Translations under genes and position numbers: made by a program
The notes under the pieces: generated by a model
The model's input: only the letters and a program-made list of their open reading frames with translations
Databases searched by the model: none
Told to the model about the DNA's origin: nothing
Source of the DNA: Polynucleobacter sp. Tro8-14-1
GTDB lineage: Bacteria > Pseudomonadota > Gammaproteobacteria > Burkholderiales > Burkholderiaceae
DNA length: 64,000 nucleotides
Direction of reading: 5' to 3'
NCBI RefSeq assembly: GCF_018881655.1
Contig: NZ_JACVPX010000007.1
Location: 62,001 to 126,000, forward strand
In this document: positions 1-8,501 of the stretch, one piece after another
Position numbering within the stretch: position 1 is the first letter of the stretch
Layout of the letters: every line of letters begins with the position of its first letter

Positions 1-1
1 T

Positions 2-1282
<1,281 letters not shown>

Positions 1283-1332
1283 TAGGTATAAGCGGTAAGT
1301 ATTTAAATTTTAAAATAGCTTTAGTATTTAAA

Positions 1333-1358
1333 GGCAAACCTTCGGGTTTGCCTTTTTT
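1333..1358 (+). terminator. intrinsic terminator after icd
   Basis: An 8-bp perfect stem GGCAAACC/GGTTTGCC with a TTCG tetraloop is followed by a run of six T. It ends the icd transcript before the BLUF gene. Confidence 0.9.
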
Positions 1359-1382
1359 ATTTATTAATTCCATTTCTAAGTG

Positions 1383-1790
1383 ATGCCTAAACCAAAAGAC
1401 CTGGTTGAATTGAGTTATCTGAGTGAAGCTATCTCGGATATGTCTTTTCTTGGCTTAATGCGCTTGCTCGAGTCGGCGCGCGCGTTTAATCAAAAAAATG
1501 GTGTTACCGGAATTCTCTTTTACGATAACCAGCAGTTTGCTCAGGTGATTGAAGGTGAGCGTGCCAACATTATGAAGGTATGGAAGAGAATCCAGGATGA
1601 TAAACGGCATCATCGTATTGAGTTGTTAGAAATTCGTGAAATTACTGAACGCAACTTCCCGGATTGGTTGCTACGCTTTTATGGCGGAGAGACCCTCACT
1701 CGAGACTATCCGGCCCTCGCTGATATGGTTGGGGGTATGGATAAGCATAGTCTAGCTTTAATGAACAAAATGCGCGCAAGCCTATCTTAA
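1383..1790 (+). CDS. BLUF-domain blue-light sensor
   Basis: A stand-alone short BLUF protein (about 135 aa), the class that binds FAD and signals blue light through a hydrogen-bond switch. Counting from the GTG at 1380, the flavin-contacting residues are Tyr13 (in LSYLSEA), Asn37 (FNQKNGVTG) and Gln55 (FAQVIEGE); the RIQDDKRHH and ITERNFPDW blocks follow. Trp96 is present, but the Met usually two residues after it is Leu98. No output domain is attached, so signalling would need a partner protein. Either GTG 1380 or ATG 1383 could be the start; the ATG is preferred and neither has a clear Shine-Dalgarno sequence. It stands alone after the icd terminator. The family is sure, the partner unknown. 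Confidence 0.88.
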   Translation: MPKPKDLVELSYLSEAISDMSFLGLMRLLESARAFNQKNGVTGILFYDNQQFAQVIEGERANIMKVWKRIQDDKRHHRIELLEIREITERNFPDWLLRFYGGETLTRDYPALADMVGGMDKHSLALMNKMRASLS

Positions 1791-1845
1791 GCAAGAAATT
1801 CCCATCGGTAGCAAAATAGGTTTATTACATTCATGGGAGCGCAAC

Positions 1846-2808
1846 ATGCGTTTTACTGATACGAGCATTCTGACGAGTGATATCACTCCAAAAACTGTAT
1901 TTGAAAACCGCCGTAACATTATCAAGACTGCTGCTGCAGGGGGTTTTGGAATGGCGCTGGCGCCCTGGTTCTCTAGAGAGGCTCTTGCTGCCAACCCAGA
2001 AAAGCTGGTAGCTACATTGAATCCCGCCTATGCAAATAAGGATGATTTGACTGCCCTGAAGTACGTCACCAGTTACAACAATTTTTATGAGTTCGGCACT
2101 GATAAAGCTGACCCAGCTGCGTATGCAGATACCTTGCAGACAAGGCCATGGACTATCTCAATCGAGGGCTTGGTAAAAAAACCAATGACGCTCGATATCG
2201 ATGCGCTACTCAAGTTAGCTCCAATGGAGGAGCGAATTTATCGGATGCGCTGTGTTGAGGGTTGGTCTATGGTCATTCCGTGGGATGGTTACTCGCTCTC
2301 CAAGCTCATTAATAAAGTAGAGCCACTCGGGTCTGCAAAGTATGTGGAATTTATTTCCTTGGCAGATCGGAAACAAATGCCCGGAGTGAAGAGCAATATT
2401 ATTGATTGGCCTTATCGTGAAGGCTTGCGCATGGACGAGGCGATGAATCCATTAACACTGCTGACTTTCGGCTTATATGGAGAAGTCTTGCCAAAGCAAA
2501 ATGGCGCCCCAGTTCGCATAGTGGTGCCTTGGAAGTATGGCTTTAAGAGCGCAAAGTCGATTGTCAAAATTCGCTTTACAGAAGAGATGCCTAAGACCAG
2601 CTGGAATCAGTTCGATGCACGTGAGTATGGGTTCTATTCCAATGTCAATCCTCAGGTGGATCATCCACGTTGGAGTCAGGCGGTTGAGCGTCGTATTGGT
2701 GATCCCAAAGGAATGTTTGCACCCAAGATTAAAACCCAAATGTTTAATGGCTACGGTGAGCAAGTGGCAAGTATGTATACGGGGATGGATCTGAAGAAGT
2801 ACTATTAG
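1846..2808 (+). CDS. msrP: Protein-methionine-sulfoxide reductase catalytic subunit MsrP
   Basis: Periplasmic molybdoenzyme of the sulfite-oxidase fold that reduces methionine sulfoxide in oxidised envelope proteins, taking electrons from the haem membrane protein MsrQ. The N-terminus has a twin-arginine signal (NRRNIIK at 21-27, then a hydrophobic stretch ending near AREALAA-like residues at 43-49), so it is exported folded by Tat. Cys136 in [13 protein letters not shown] is the expected molybdenum ligand. Length (320 aa) fits the family. It is followed after 2 bases by the lipocalin gene, suggesting co-transcription. Its partner msrQ is not adjacent but lies about 8 kb downstream at 10816, on the same strand. 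Confidence 0.93.
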   Translation: MRFTDTSILTSDITPKTVFENRRNIIKTAAAGGFGMALAPWFSREALAANPEKLVATLNPAYANKDDLTALKYVTSYNNFYEFGTDKADPAAYADTLQTRPWTISIEGLVKKPMTLDIDALLKLAPMEERIYRMRCVEGWSMVIPWDGYSLSKLINKVEPLGSAKYVEFISLADRKQMPGVKSNIIDWPYREGLRMDEAMNPLTLLTFGLYGEVLPKQNGAPVRIVVPWKYGFKSAKSIVKIRFTEEMPKTSWNQFDAREYGFYSNVNPQVDHPRWSQAVERRIGDPKGMFAPKIKTQMFNGYGEQVASMYTGMDLKKYY

Positions 2809-2810
2809 CA

Positions 2811-3371
2811 ATGAACAAAATTTACCCGGTATTTTTTAGTGCCTGCATTTTATTGTTTCACTTTTCTGCTTACGGGCAGGGAAGTGAAACACCGCTAAGG
2901 ACGATTCCATCTCTAGATGTGCAGCGTTATTTAGGTACCTGGTATGAGATTGCTAAATACCCTAATTGGTTTCAGAAGAAGTGCGTTAGCAATACCAAGG
3001 CAGTCTATACGGCTAGAGCCGATGGCACACTAAAAGTGTTGAACAGCTGCAAAACGGCTGAGGGCGATGTATCAGATGCTGAAGGTACTGCAAGGCAGAT
3101 CGGGGCAAAAGACTCTCCTAAACTAGAAGTACGATTTGCACCCGCGTGGTTGGCTTTTATCCCTTTGGTATGGGGCGATTATTGGGTGATTGATCTAGAT
3201 GCTCAGTATCAAGTGGCTGTCGTGAGTGACCCTCGCCGTGAATATCTTTGGATTCTGTCCAGAACGCCAGAGTTAGACAAAAAAGTCTATGAAGATACCT
3301 TGGCGCGTATACAGACGCAGCAGTTTGATGTGCGTAAGTTAGAGCTAACTACTCAAGCAACTACAAAGTAA
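2811..3371 (+). CDS. blc: Bacterial lipocalin, Blc-like
   Basis: Eight-stranded lipocalin that binds fatty acids or lysophospholipids at the envelope. It shows the family motif GTWYEIAKYPNWFQ at 43-56, then LEVRFAP and WGDYWVIDLD, and YLWILSRTP near the end. A hydrophobic signal peptide covers residues 1-23, with probable signal-peptidase I cleavage after AYG; a Cys at 12 sits too early for a good lipobox, so unlike E. coli Blc this copy is probably soluble in the periplasm. The ATG follows the msrP stop by 2 bases, so translational coupling is likely. Envelope-repair context fits with MsrP. Confidence 0.9.
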   Translation: MNKIYPVFFSACILLFHFSAYGQGSETPLRTIPSLDVQRYLGTWYEIAKYPNWFQKKCVSNTKAVYTARADGTLKVLNSCKTAEGDVSDAEGTARQIGAKDSPKLEVRFAPAWLAFIPLVWGDYWVIDLDAQYQVAVVSDPRREYLWILSRTPELDKKVYEDTLARIQTQQFDVRKLELTTQATTK

Positions 3372-3389
3372 GTACAAAGCAACTCAGTT

Positions 3390-4313
3390 ATGACTACGCA
3401 TTTGCTGCCTCCTGGGATTGAAGTCTTTGAAAGGGGCTGGCTCTCCGCCAATAATATTTTTCACTTTGGTGAAAGTGATGTTTCCTTGGTGGACTCGGGA
3501 TATTGTGCTCATCAAAATTTGGCTATTGGTTTAGTTCAGAATGCTTTGCAAAAGCATCGCCTACTGAAATTAAATAAGATGGTCAATACCCACCTGCATT
3601 CAGATCACTGTGGCGGCAATGCTGCTTTAGTTGAGGCTTTTCATTGCGAGGTATACATTCCAGCTGCTGAAGCGATAGCAGTTAAAAACTGGGACAGCAC
3701 TTTATTAAGTTACGACAACTTGGGACAGGAGTGCCCACAGTTTCCGCATCACGGTGTATTAGTTCCGGGCGAGGAAATATTGCTAGGAAGATATCTTTGG
3801 AAGATATTGGCGGCACCAGGGCACGATCCACACTCTGTCATGCTGTATCAGGCGGATCATCGCATCTTGATTTCAGCAGACGCCCTATGGGAAGAGGGTT
3901 TTGGGGTGATTTTCCCGGAGCTCTGGGGAGAGGCGGGTTTTGAGGAGGTAGCGCATACCTTGGATCTAATAGAGACCTTGCCAGTCAATCTGGTGATTCC
4001 AGGGCACGGCGCACCTTTTGTAGATGTTTCTAAATCTCTTGCCACAGCAAGATCAAGATTGGATTACTTGGCATCTGATCCAGATCGTAATGCCCGCCAC
4101 GGCGCTAAAGTATTGCTGAAATATCGTCTCTTGGAATGGCGCAGTCGTGATCTTGCGCAAGTGAATGAATGGATTGTGAAAACGCCGGCGTTAATGAGCG
4201 CAGCAAAAATGCTCAATATGAATATAGATGAATTTACGCAGTGGCTACCTAAGGCCTTGGTCAAATCTGGCGCAGCAAAAATAGAGAATGAGATCTTAAT
4301 TGACCTTGGCTGA
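3390..4313 (+). CDS. MBL-fold metallo-hydrolase
   Basis: Metallo-beta-lactamase-fold hydrolase of about 307 aa. The di-metal site is visible as THLHSDHCGGN (about 67-77), followed by APGHDPHS, the bridging Asp in SADALW and a last His in PGHGAPF. A helical C-terminal extension of about 90 residues follows, as in glyoxalase II-like or acyl-thioesterase-like members. There is no signal peptide, so it is cytoplasmic. It starts 18 bases after the lipocalin stop and may belong to the msrP-blc transcript. The substrate cannot be told from sequence. Confidence 0.85.
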   Translation: MTTHLLPPGIEVFERGWLSANNIFHFGESDVSLVDSGYCAHQNLAIGLVQNALQKHRLLKLNKMVNTHLHSDHCGGNAALVEAFHCEVYIPAAEAIAVKNWDSTLLSYDNLGQECPQFPHHGVLVPGEEILLGRYLWKILAAPGHDPHSVMLYQADHRILISADALWEEGFGVIFPELWGEAGFEEVAHTLDLIETLPVNLVIPGHGAPFVDVSKSLATARSRLDYLASDPDRNARHGAKVLLKYRLLEWRSRDLAQVNEWIVKTPALMSAAKMLNMNIDEFTQWLPKALVKSGAAKIENEILIDLG

Positions 4314-4342
4314 TCTTGGCTAATCTTTTTTCATCACCCGCT

Positions 4343-5140
4343 TCAAAAGCTCAGTGAAATTTTTCCGTACACAGTCCAGTTGTAGAGTTGATACGTTTGC
4401 ACAACTTGTTTAGCTCCACCAATGGCGATGAGAAGGTTTTTGTTAATGCGTTGAGTCACCATAGCGTCGATTGGTACAAACCAGCCGCCACCTGCTGAGT
4501 TATATACAGCGCCATTTTCATCCCAGAAGCGAAGCTGGGTGCTAGAGCTCAAGTTTAGACCTACCGTTGGATAAAGCTCAAGATGATTATCAACTGGAGG
4601 CAAACTAGCACTGGTGGGCGCCTTACGATTGAAGCCCATCATGTATCTGGCTAGAGGCGAAATATCCGAAAGAATGTTTTGGCTGCCACCTGCGGGTTTA
4701 AAGGAGGTGCTTACCTGAGGCCCTGCTAGCCATTGACCCGTGTTGCCGAGCGGGGCTAATATCCTGGCTCCCACATTTGCAAACCAATCAGCTTGACCAC
4801 CCCAAATTGTGAGCATTGCATTGTTGGGTGAATAGGTGCCGGTGGATTGTGCGGCAAGCGTTGGCCCATAGACGGCGGTATATGCAGTATCTAACCTCAT
4901 CGTGCCATGCCAGCTACCAAGATTTAAGGGGTTGTAATAGCGTAATTTAAGCGTATCAGCATAATTTCCGGCTCCCTGGGCAGCATGGTAGTCCCAGAAC
5001 TCCAGTATGTGATCTTGAGATCTTTCCTGGGATGCATTAACAAGCCCTAAAATAGGTGTGGAAGGGGGTTGCTCCGTGGCGCACGCTAGAGCGGTAGGAA
5101 TGCATAGCAAGGAGAAGGTGAGTGCACGCAGGAATACCAT
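4343..5140 (-). CDS. Putative outer-membrane beta-barrel protein, function unknown
   Basis: I do not recognise a named family. The 265-aa product begins with a hydrophobic signal peptide (MVFLRALTFSLLCIPTALACA). It then has alternating strand-like segments rich in Tyr, Trp, Gly and Asn, for example TLKLRYYNPLNLGSWHGTMR, and ends ISLSF with a C-terminal Phe, the usual recognition signal for the Bam complex. This suggests a small outer-membrane barrel or porin-like protein. It is convergent with the MBL gene and divergent from the SDR gene at 5197. Confidence 0.6.
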   Translation of the reverse strand: MVFLRALTFSLLCIPTALACATEQPPSTPILGLVNASQERSQDHILEFWDYHAAQGAGNYADTLKLRYYNPLNLGSWHGTMRLDTAYTAVYGPTLAAQSTGTYSPNNAMLTIWGGQADWFANVGARILAPLGNTGQWLAGPQVSTSFKPAGGSQNILSDISPLARYMMGFNRKAPTSASLPPVDNHLELYPTVGLNLSSSTQLRFWDENGAVYNSAGGGWFVPIDAMVTQRINKNLLIAIGGAKQVVQTYQLYNWTVYGKISLSF

Positions 5141-5196
5141 ATAGGCATTAATATTAAATTACAAAACACTATTTACTAAAGATTTGAAGAGGAAGT

Positions 5197-5967
5197 ATGG
5201 AACATACCGTATTAGTTACTGGTGCAACCGCTGGATTTGGAGAGGCAACAGCCCGACGTTTTTTGGCTCATGGCCACAAGGTGGTTGCAGTTGGCAGAAG
5301 AGTGGATCGATTAGAAGCTCTAAAGAACTCTTTGCCTGCTGAGCAGCAGAAAAAACTTCTCACCATGGTAGTCGATGTATGCAAAAGCGATCAGGTCGAT
5401 TCTCTGGCGAGTGCGCTACCAGCAGAATTTTCAAAGGTAACTGTTTTGGTAAATAATGCCGGACTCGCTTTGGGGTTAGAGCCTGCCCACAAAGCATTTT
5501 TGACTGATTGGGATCAAATGATTGATACCAACATCAAAGGACTCGTTCATATGAGTCGCGCCTTCTTGCCGGGTATGGTGGAGCGTAAATGTGGTCATGT
5601 GATTAATTTGGGTTCTGTTGCCGCAAATTATCCTTACCCGGGTGGCAATGTATATGGGGGCACCAAAGCATTTGTTAAACAATTTAGTTTAAATTTGCGC
5701 GCTGATTTGATTGGTACGCCAGTGCGAGTGACTTGTATAGAGCCTGGTATGTGCGCTGGCACAGAGTTCTCTAATGTTCGCTTTAAGGGCGACGATGACA
5801 AGGCGGAGAAGGTTTATACCGGAGTTCAGGCTTTAAGTGCCGACGATGTGGCTGAGGCAATTTATTGGTCAGCCACTCTACCAAGTCATATGAATATTAA
5901 TGTCTTAGAGGTGATGCCAGTTCAGCAGGCATTTAATGCGTTTAATGTGCACCGCGGAGAATTTTAA
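5197..5967 (+). CDS. ydfG: Short-chain dehydrogenase, YdfG-like
   Basis: Classical SDR of 256 aa. It has the nucleotide-binding TGATAGFGEATARRF at 8-22 and an Arg pair in GRRVDRLEALK that favours NADP(H). LVNNAGLALG and the catalytic Ser and YxxxK (YGGTKAFVKQFS) follow. The order and wording match E. coli YdfG, a 3-hydroxy acid/L-allo-threonine dehydrogenase that also reduces malonic semialdehyde. A good ribosome site (GAAGAGGAAG) precedes the ATG. Its last 4 bases overlap the convergent DUF2889 gene. Exact substrate is inferred only. Confidence 0.85.
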   Translation: MEHTVLVTGATAGFGEATARRFLAHGHKVVAVGRRVDRLEALKNSLPAEQQKKLLTMVVDVCKSDQVDSLASALPAEFSKVTVLVNNAGLALGLEPAHKAFLTDWDQMIDTNIKGLVHMSRAFLPGMVERKCGHVINLGSVAANYPYPGGNVYGGTKAFVKQFSLNLRADLIGTPVRVTCIEPGMCAGTEFSNVRFKGDDDKAEKVYTGVQALSADDVAEAIYWSATLPSHMNINVLEVMPVQQAFNAFNVHRGEF

Positions 5968-6506
5968 GTTTTAGCTTTATTCCACTGATAAAACTTGGGA
6001 TACACGCGCATCACTACAGGGCCATCAAAGTCCCAAGATTTGCAGGTGCCCAAGTACAGTGGCGGCTTATCGCCATTCGGATCAAAGAATGCCCCCGGAA
6101 TGGATTGATAAGCTGCAGTAGCAAGGTTAAAGAGAAGCTCTCGCAAATGCGTGCAGCCTTTGATTCCACCGAGATGGGTATCAATCGTTTTGCGCCAACC
6201 CTTACCTAGTCGCTCTCCAATCAGTGAGTCCATCGGTGGAATAGCTGCTGTGCATTCTGCATGGGGCTGTCCATCCATTACCGCTTCAATTGCCTTAATG
6301 ACAAACTCTTTATCAAGCGTGACTCGAACCCACATGTCATGAAAGGCTTCGCCTGGTTGCCAGGTCTTTGCACTTGTTTGGAATGGGTTTGTTTTGAAAT
6401 CTTTGAGATGACCCTCGATATCCCATAAACCATCTTCTCGTGTGTAACCCTGAAAAGTAATTTCTCGAGTATGTAATAAGGAGCGTGATTTTGGGGTGGA
6501 TAGCAT
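5964..6506 (-). CDS. DUF2889 family protein
   Basis: A 180-aa cytoplasmic protein that I place in DUF2889. It opens with LHTREITFQGYTREDGLW and IEGHLKDFK, then has DMWVRVTLDKEF, HAECTAAIPPMDSLIG, and a Cys/His segment GGIKGCTHLRELLFNLATAA. No function is established for the family. There is no signal peptide. It converges on ydfG with a 4-base overlap and is divergent from the rsuA-like gene. Confidence 0.75.
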   Translation of the reverse strand: MLSTPKSRSLLHTREITFQGYTREDGLWDIEGHLKDFKTNPFQTSAKTWQPGEAFHDMWVRVTLDKEFVIKAIEAVMDGQPHAECTAAIPPMDSLIGERLGKGWRKTIDTHLGGIKGCTHLRELLFNLATAAYQSIPGAFFDPNGDKPPLYLGTCKSWDFDGPVVMRVYPKFYQWNKAKT

Positions 6507-6532
6507 GGGGATAGGACTATTAATTAAGGTTA

Positions 6533-6551
6533 TCTAATGATAATGAATTGC
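6533..6551. promoter_or_regulatory. weak Fur-box-like sequence
   Basis: TCTAATGATAATGAATTGC shares 13 of 19 positions with the classic Fur consensus, in the gap between the DUF2889 gene and rsuA. No iron gene is adjacent; chance is possible in AT-rich DNA. Confidence 0.25.
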
Positions 6552-6606
6552 AGTACAAACAGGCCCAACTTCATGCGGACCCTCTCTGTAGTATCCTCTG
6601 CAGCAT

Positions 6607-7332
6607 ATGGCAAAACCTATTTCCCTAGAAAAAATTCTTTTTAGCCAAGGCTTTGGTACCCGTCGCTATTGCAGTGATTTGGTATACGCCGAGCTGGTTA
6701 AAGTAAATGGCATGTTAGCTGAAGATCCAGAAGAAAGAATTTCCACAGAAAATCTGATGCTGAACGTAGAGGGTAAAGACTGGGAGTATCACGAGAAAGC
6801 TTACCTTGCTTTTAATAAGCCAGCCAATTACGAGTGTTCACATAAAACGACACACCATCCCAGTGTCTATAGCCTACTACCTAGTCCCTTTGTTGAGCGA
6901 GGGCTGCAATGCGTAGGGCGCCTAGACTATGACACCACTGGGTTGCTCTTGATCTCAGATGACGGTCAGTTTATTCACAAGATGACAACCCCGAAGAAAA
7001 ATATTGGTAAGGTCTATGAAATCACCACACCAGAGCCTATTACACAAAAACAAATCGATCATTTAATGAGTGGCGTTGTGCTCGATGATGATCCAAAGCC
7101 TTGCTATGCCACAGCATGCAAGCAAATTTCTGATCATGTGTTAGCGATGACAATTGTTGAGGGACGTTACCATCAGGTAAAGCGCATGATGGCGGCAGTT
7201 GGAAATCATGTTGCCAAATTACACCGCACTGAAATTGGCGCATACCAAATGCCTACGGACTTGGCCGAGGGAGAATGGCGCTGGCTCTATCCAGAAGATT
7301 TCAAGCAACTCTCCCAAAGCGTCTCCACTTAA
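6607..7332 (+). CDS. rsuA: 16S rRNA pseudouridine synthase, RsuA family
   Basis: Isomerises a uridine in small-subunit rRNA (U516 in E. coli) to pseudouridine. An N-terminal S4 RNA-binding domain (about 6-52) is followed by the RsuA/RluB/E/F catalytic domain with GRLDYDTTGLL, where Asp107 is the nucleophile. The late block EGRYHQVKRMMAAVGNHV is diagnostic of the group. Length 241 aa fits RsuA (231 in E. coli). The pterin dehydratase gene follows after 12 bases. RsuA is the best match; RluE would be the alternative. Confidence 0.85.
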   Translation: MAKPISLEKILFSQGFGTRRYCSDLVYAELVKVNGMLAEDPEERISTENLMLNVEGKDWEYHEKAYLAFNKPANYECSHKTTHHPSVYSLLPSPFVERGLQCVGRLDYDTTGLLLISDDGQFIHKMTTPKKNIGKVYEITTPEPITQKQIDHLMSGVVLDDDPKPCYATACKQISDHVLAMTIVEGRYHQVKRMMAAVGNHVAKLHRTEIGAYQMPTDLAEGEWRWLYPEDFKQLSQSVST

Positions 7333-7344
7333 AGGCAGTCCATC

Positions 7345-7635
7345 TTGATAGTTAATGGTTTTGATTTAGAAAAAGAAATTCCCTTATGGTCTTTAGAGCT
7401 TGAGAGTAAGGCAATAGCACGCAAGTTTGTTTTTGCGGACTTTCAGCAAGCTTTTGAATTTATGACGCTATGCGCACAGTACGCTGAAAAAATAGATCAC
7501 CATCCTGATTGGTCCAACTCTTGGAATACGGTTTCAGTCAAGCTCACTACCCATTCAGCTGCTACCTTAACTACATTAGATATTCAGTTGGCAAAGGCAA
7601 TGGATTCCTTTGCTTCCCAAGTGAAGCGCGACTAA
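7345..7635 (+). CDS. phhB: 4a-hydroxytetrahydrobiopterin dehydratase (PCD/DCoH)
   Basis: Small pterin carbinolamine dehydratase that recycles the cofactor of phenylalanine hydroxylase-like enzymes. The active-site block DHHPDWSNSWNTVSVKLTTH is intact at about 51-70. The only start that keeps the N-terminus is TTG at 7345, with AAAGGCAG just upstream; the nearby ATG at 7355 is out of frame. It is coupled to rsuA (12-base gap). No phenylalanine hydroxylase is in the window, so it may instead serve molybdopterin or folate metabolism; that is inference. Confidence 0.88.
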   Translation: MIVNGFDLEKEIPLWSLELESKAIARKFVFADFQQAFEFMTLCAQYAEKIDHHPDWSNSWNTVSVKLTTHSAATLTTLDIQLAKAMDSFASQVKRD

Positions 7636-7851
7636 TTAGTGCTCTTCACCTTCGTGTTCTTCCTCATTCATGCTCATGAGGATGGTGGCTAGCAAGCCAT
7701 AGACTACTTCGGTGGAGATCATCCCGTCTTCATCTAGATCATCAATTAAGTCATTTAGACGATCCTCGGTTGGCTCGTTAAGCAAGGTCATTGCGCACTC
7801 GCACCCATAGTCAAAATCTTCATCATTCTGGGTTTGGTTTTCTTCGGTCAT
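7636..7851 (-). CDS. Small acidic protein, function unknown
   Basis: A 71-aa, strongly acidic protein with long runs of Glu and Asp. It contains FDYGCECAMTLL with a Cys-x-Cys pair and ends in EEEHEGEEH, a possible metal-binding tail. No family is recognised. It directly abuts the stop of the convergent pterin dehydratase gene. A start codon close to an A/T-rich leader and clean codon use support it as real. Confidence 0.6.
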   Translation of the reverse strand: MTEENQTQNDEDFDYGCECAMTLLNEPTEDRLNDLIDDLDEDGMISTEVVYGLLATILMSMNEEEHEGEEH

Positions 7852-7993
7852 ATTTATCCTTAATTGAGCTTTCAGGATAGCAAATTACAGCCCAATTCGA
7901 TAGGGTTTTGCCCTAGACCGAGACATTTATGTGCGAGCGCAAAAAGTCCAGAATGATTTATAGTCTTTTTAAAAGAAAACCATAGGAGACAAC

Positions 7994-8491
7994 ATGCAAT
8001 TAGACATTAATGGTCAGGTTCAGAATATTGATGTGGAGCCAAATATGCCTTTGTTGTGGGCTATTCGGGAGGTGGTAGGACTCACTGGCACGAAGTATGG
8101 CTGCGGTATTGCGCAGTGCGGAGCTTGCACTGTCTACCTTAATGGCGAGCCAGTTCGCTCTTGTTCAATTCCAGTATCTGCGGTTGGTAAAGCCAAAATT
8201 ACCACTATTGAAGCGCTCTCTAAAAACAATACACATCCAGTACAGCAAGCTTGGGTTGCACTCGATGTTCCTCAGTGCGGTTATTGCCAATCAGGTCAAA
8301 TCATGGCAGCTGCCGCTCTCTTAAAGAGAAATCCAAAACCCACTGATGCCGATATCGATAATGCCATGGGTAATCTATGCCGTTGTGGAACGTACCAAAA
8401 AATTCGGGATGGAATTCATGTTGCTTCTGGACAAAAGAAATTGGCAGATGTCTTGGCGCAGTACAACGCTACTCCTGCGACACGTGGTTAA
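7994..8491 (+). CDS. (2Fe-2S) subunit of a molybdenum hydroxylase (IorA/CoxS type)
   Basis: Electron-transfer subunit of a xanthine-oxidase-family enzyme. It has a plant-ferredoxin-type cluster site (GCGIAQCGACTVYLNGEPVRSC at about 36-57) and a helical C-terminal cluster site (CGYCQSGQ, then NLCRCGTY), which give the usual two [2Fe-2S] centres. At 165 aa it resembles IorA of isoquinoline 1-oxidoreductase and small aldehyde-dehydrogenase subunits. AGGAGA sits well before the ATG. It has no signal peptide and probably travels with the Tat-dependent large subunit encoded 10 bases downstream. Confidence 0.9.
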   Translation: MQLDINGQVQNIDVEPNMPLLWAIREVVGLTGTKYGCGIAQCGACTVYLNGEPVRSCSIPVSAVGKAKITTIEALSKNNTHPVQQAWVALDVPQCGYCQSGQIMAAAALLKRNPKPTDADIDNAMGNLCRCGTYQKIRDGIHVASGQKKLADVLAQYNATPATRG

Positions 8492-8501
8492 GGAGAAGAA
8501 C

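Noticed and set aside
8346..8501. Upstream extension of the large molybdenum-hydroxylase frame
   Set aside because: It overlaps the coding region of the small subunit; the ATG at 8502 has an excellent ribosome site and a proper Tat signal.
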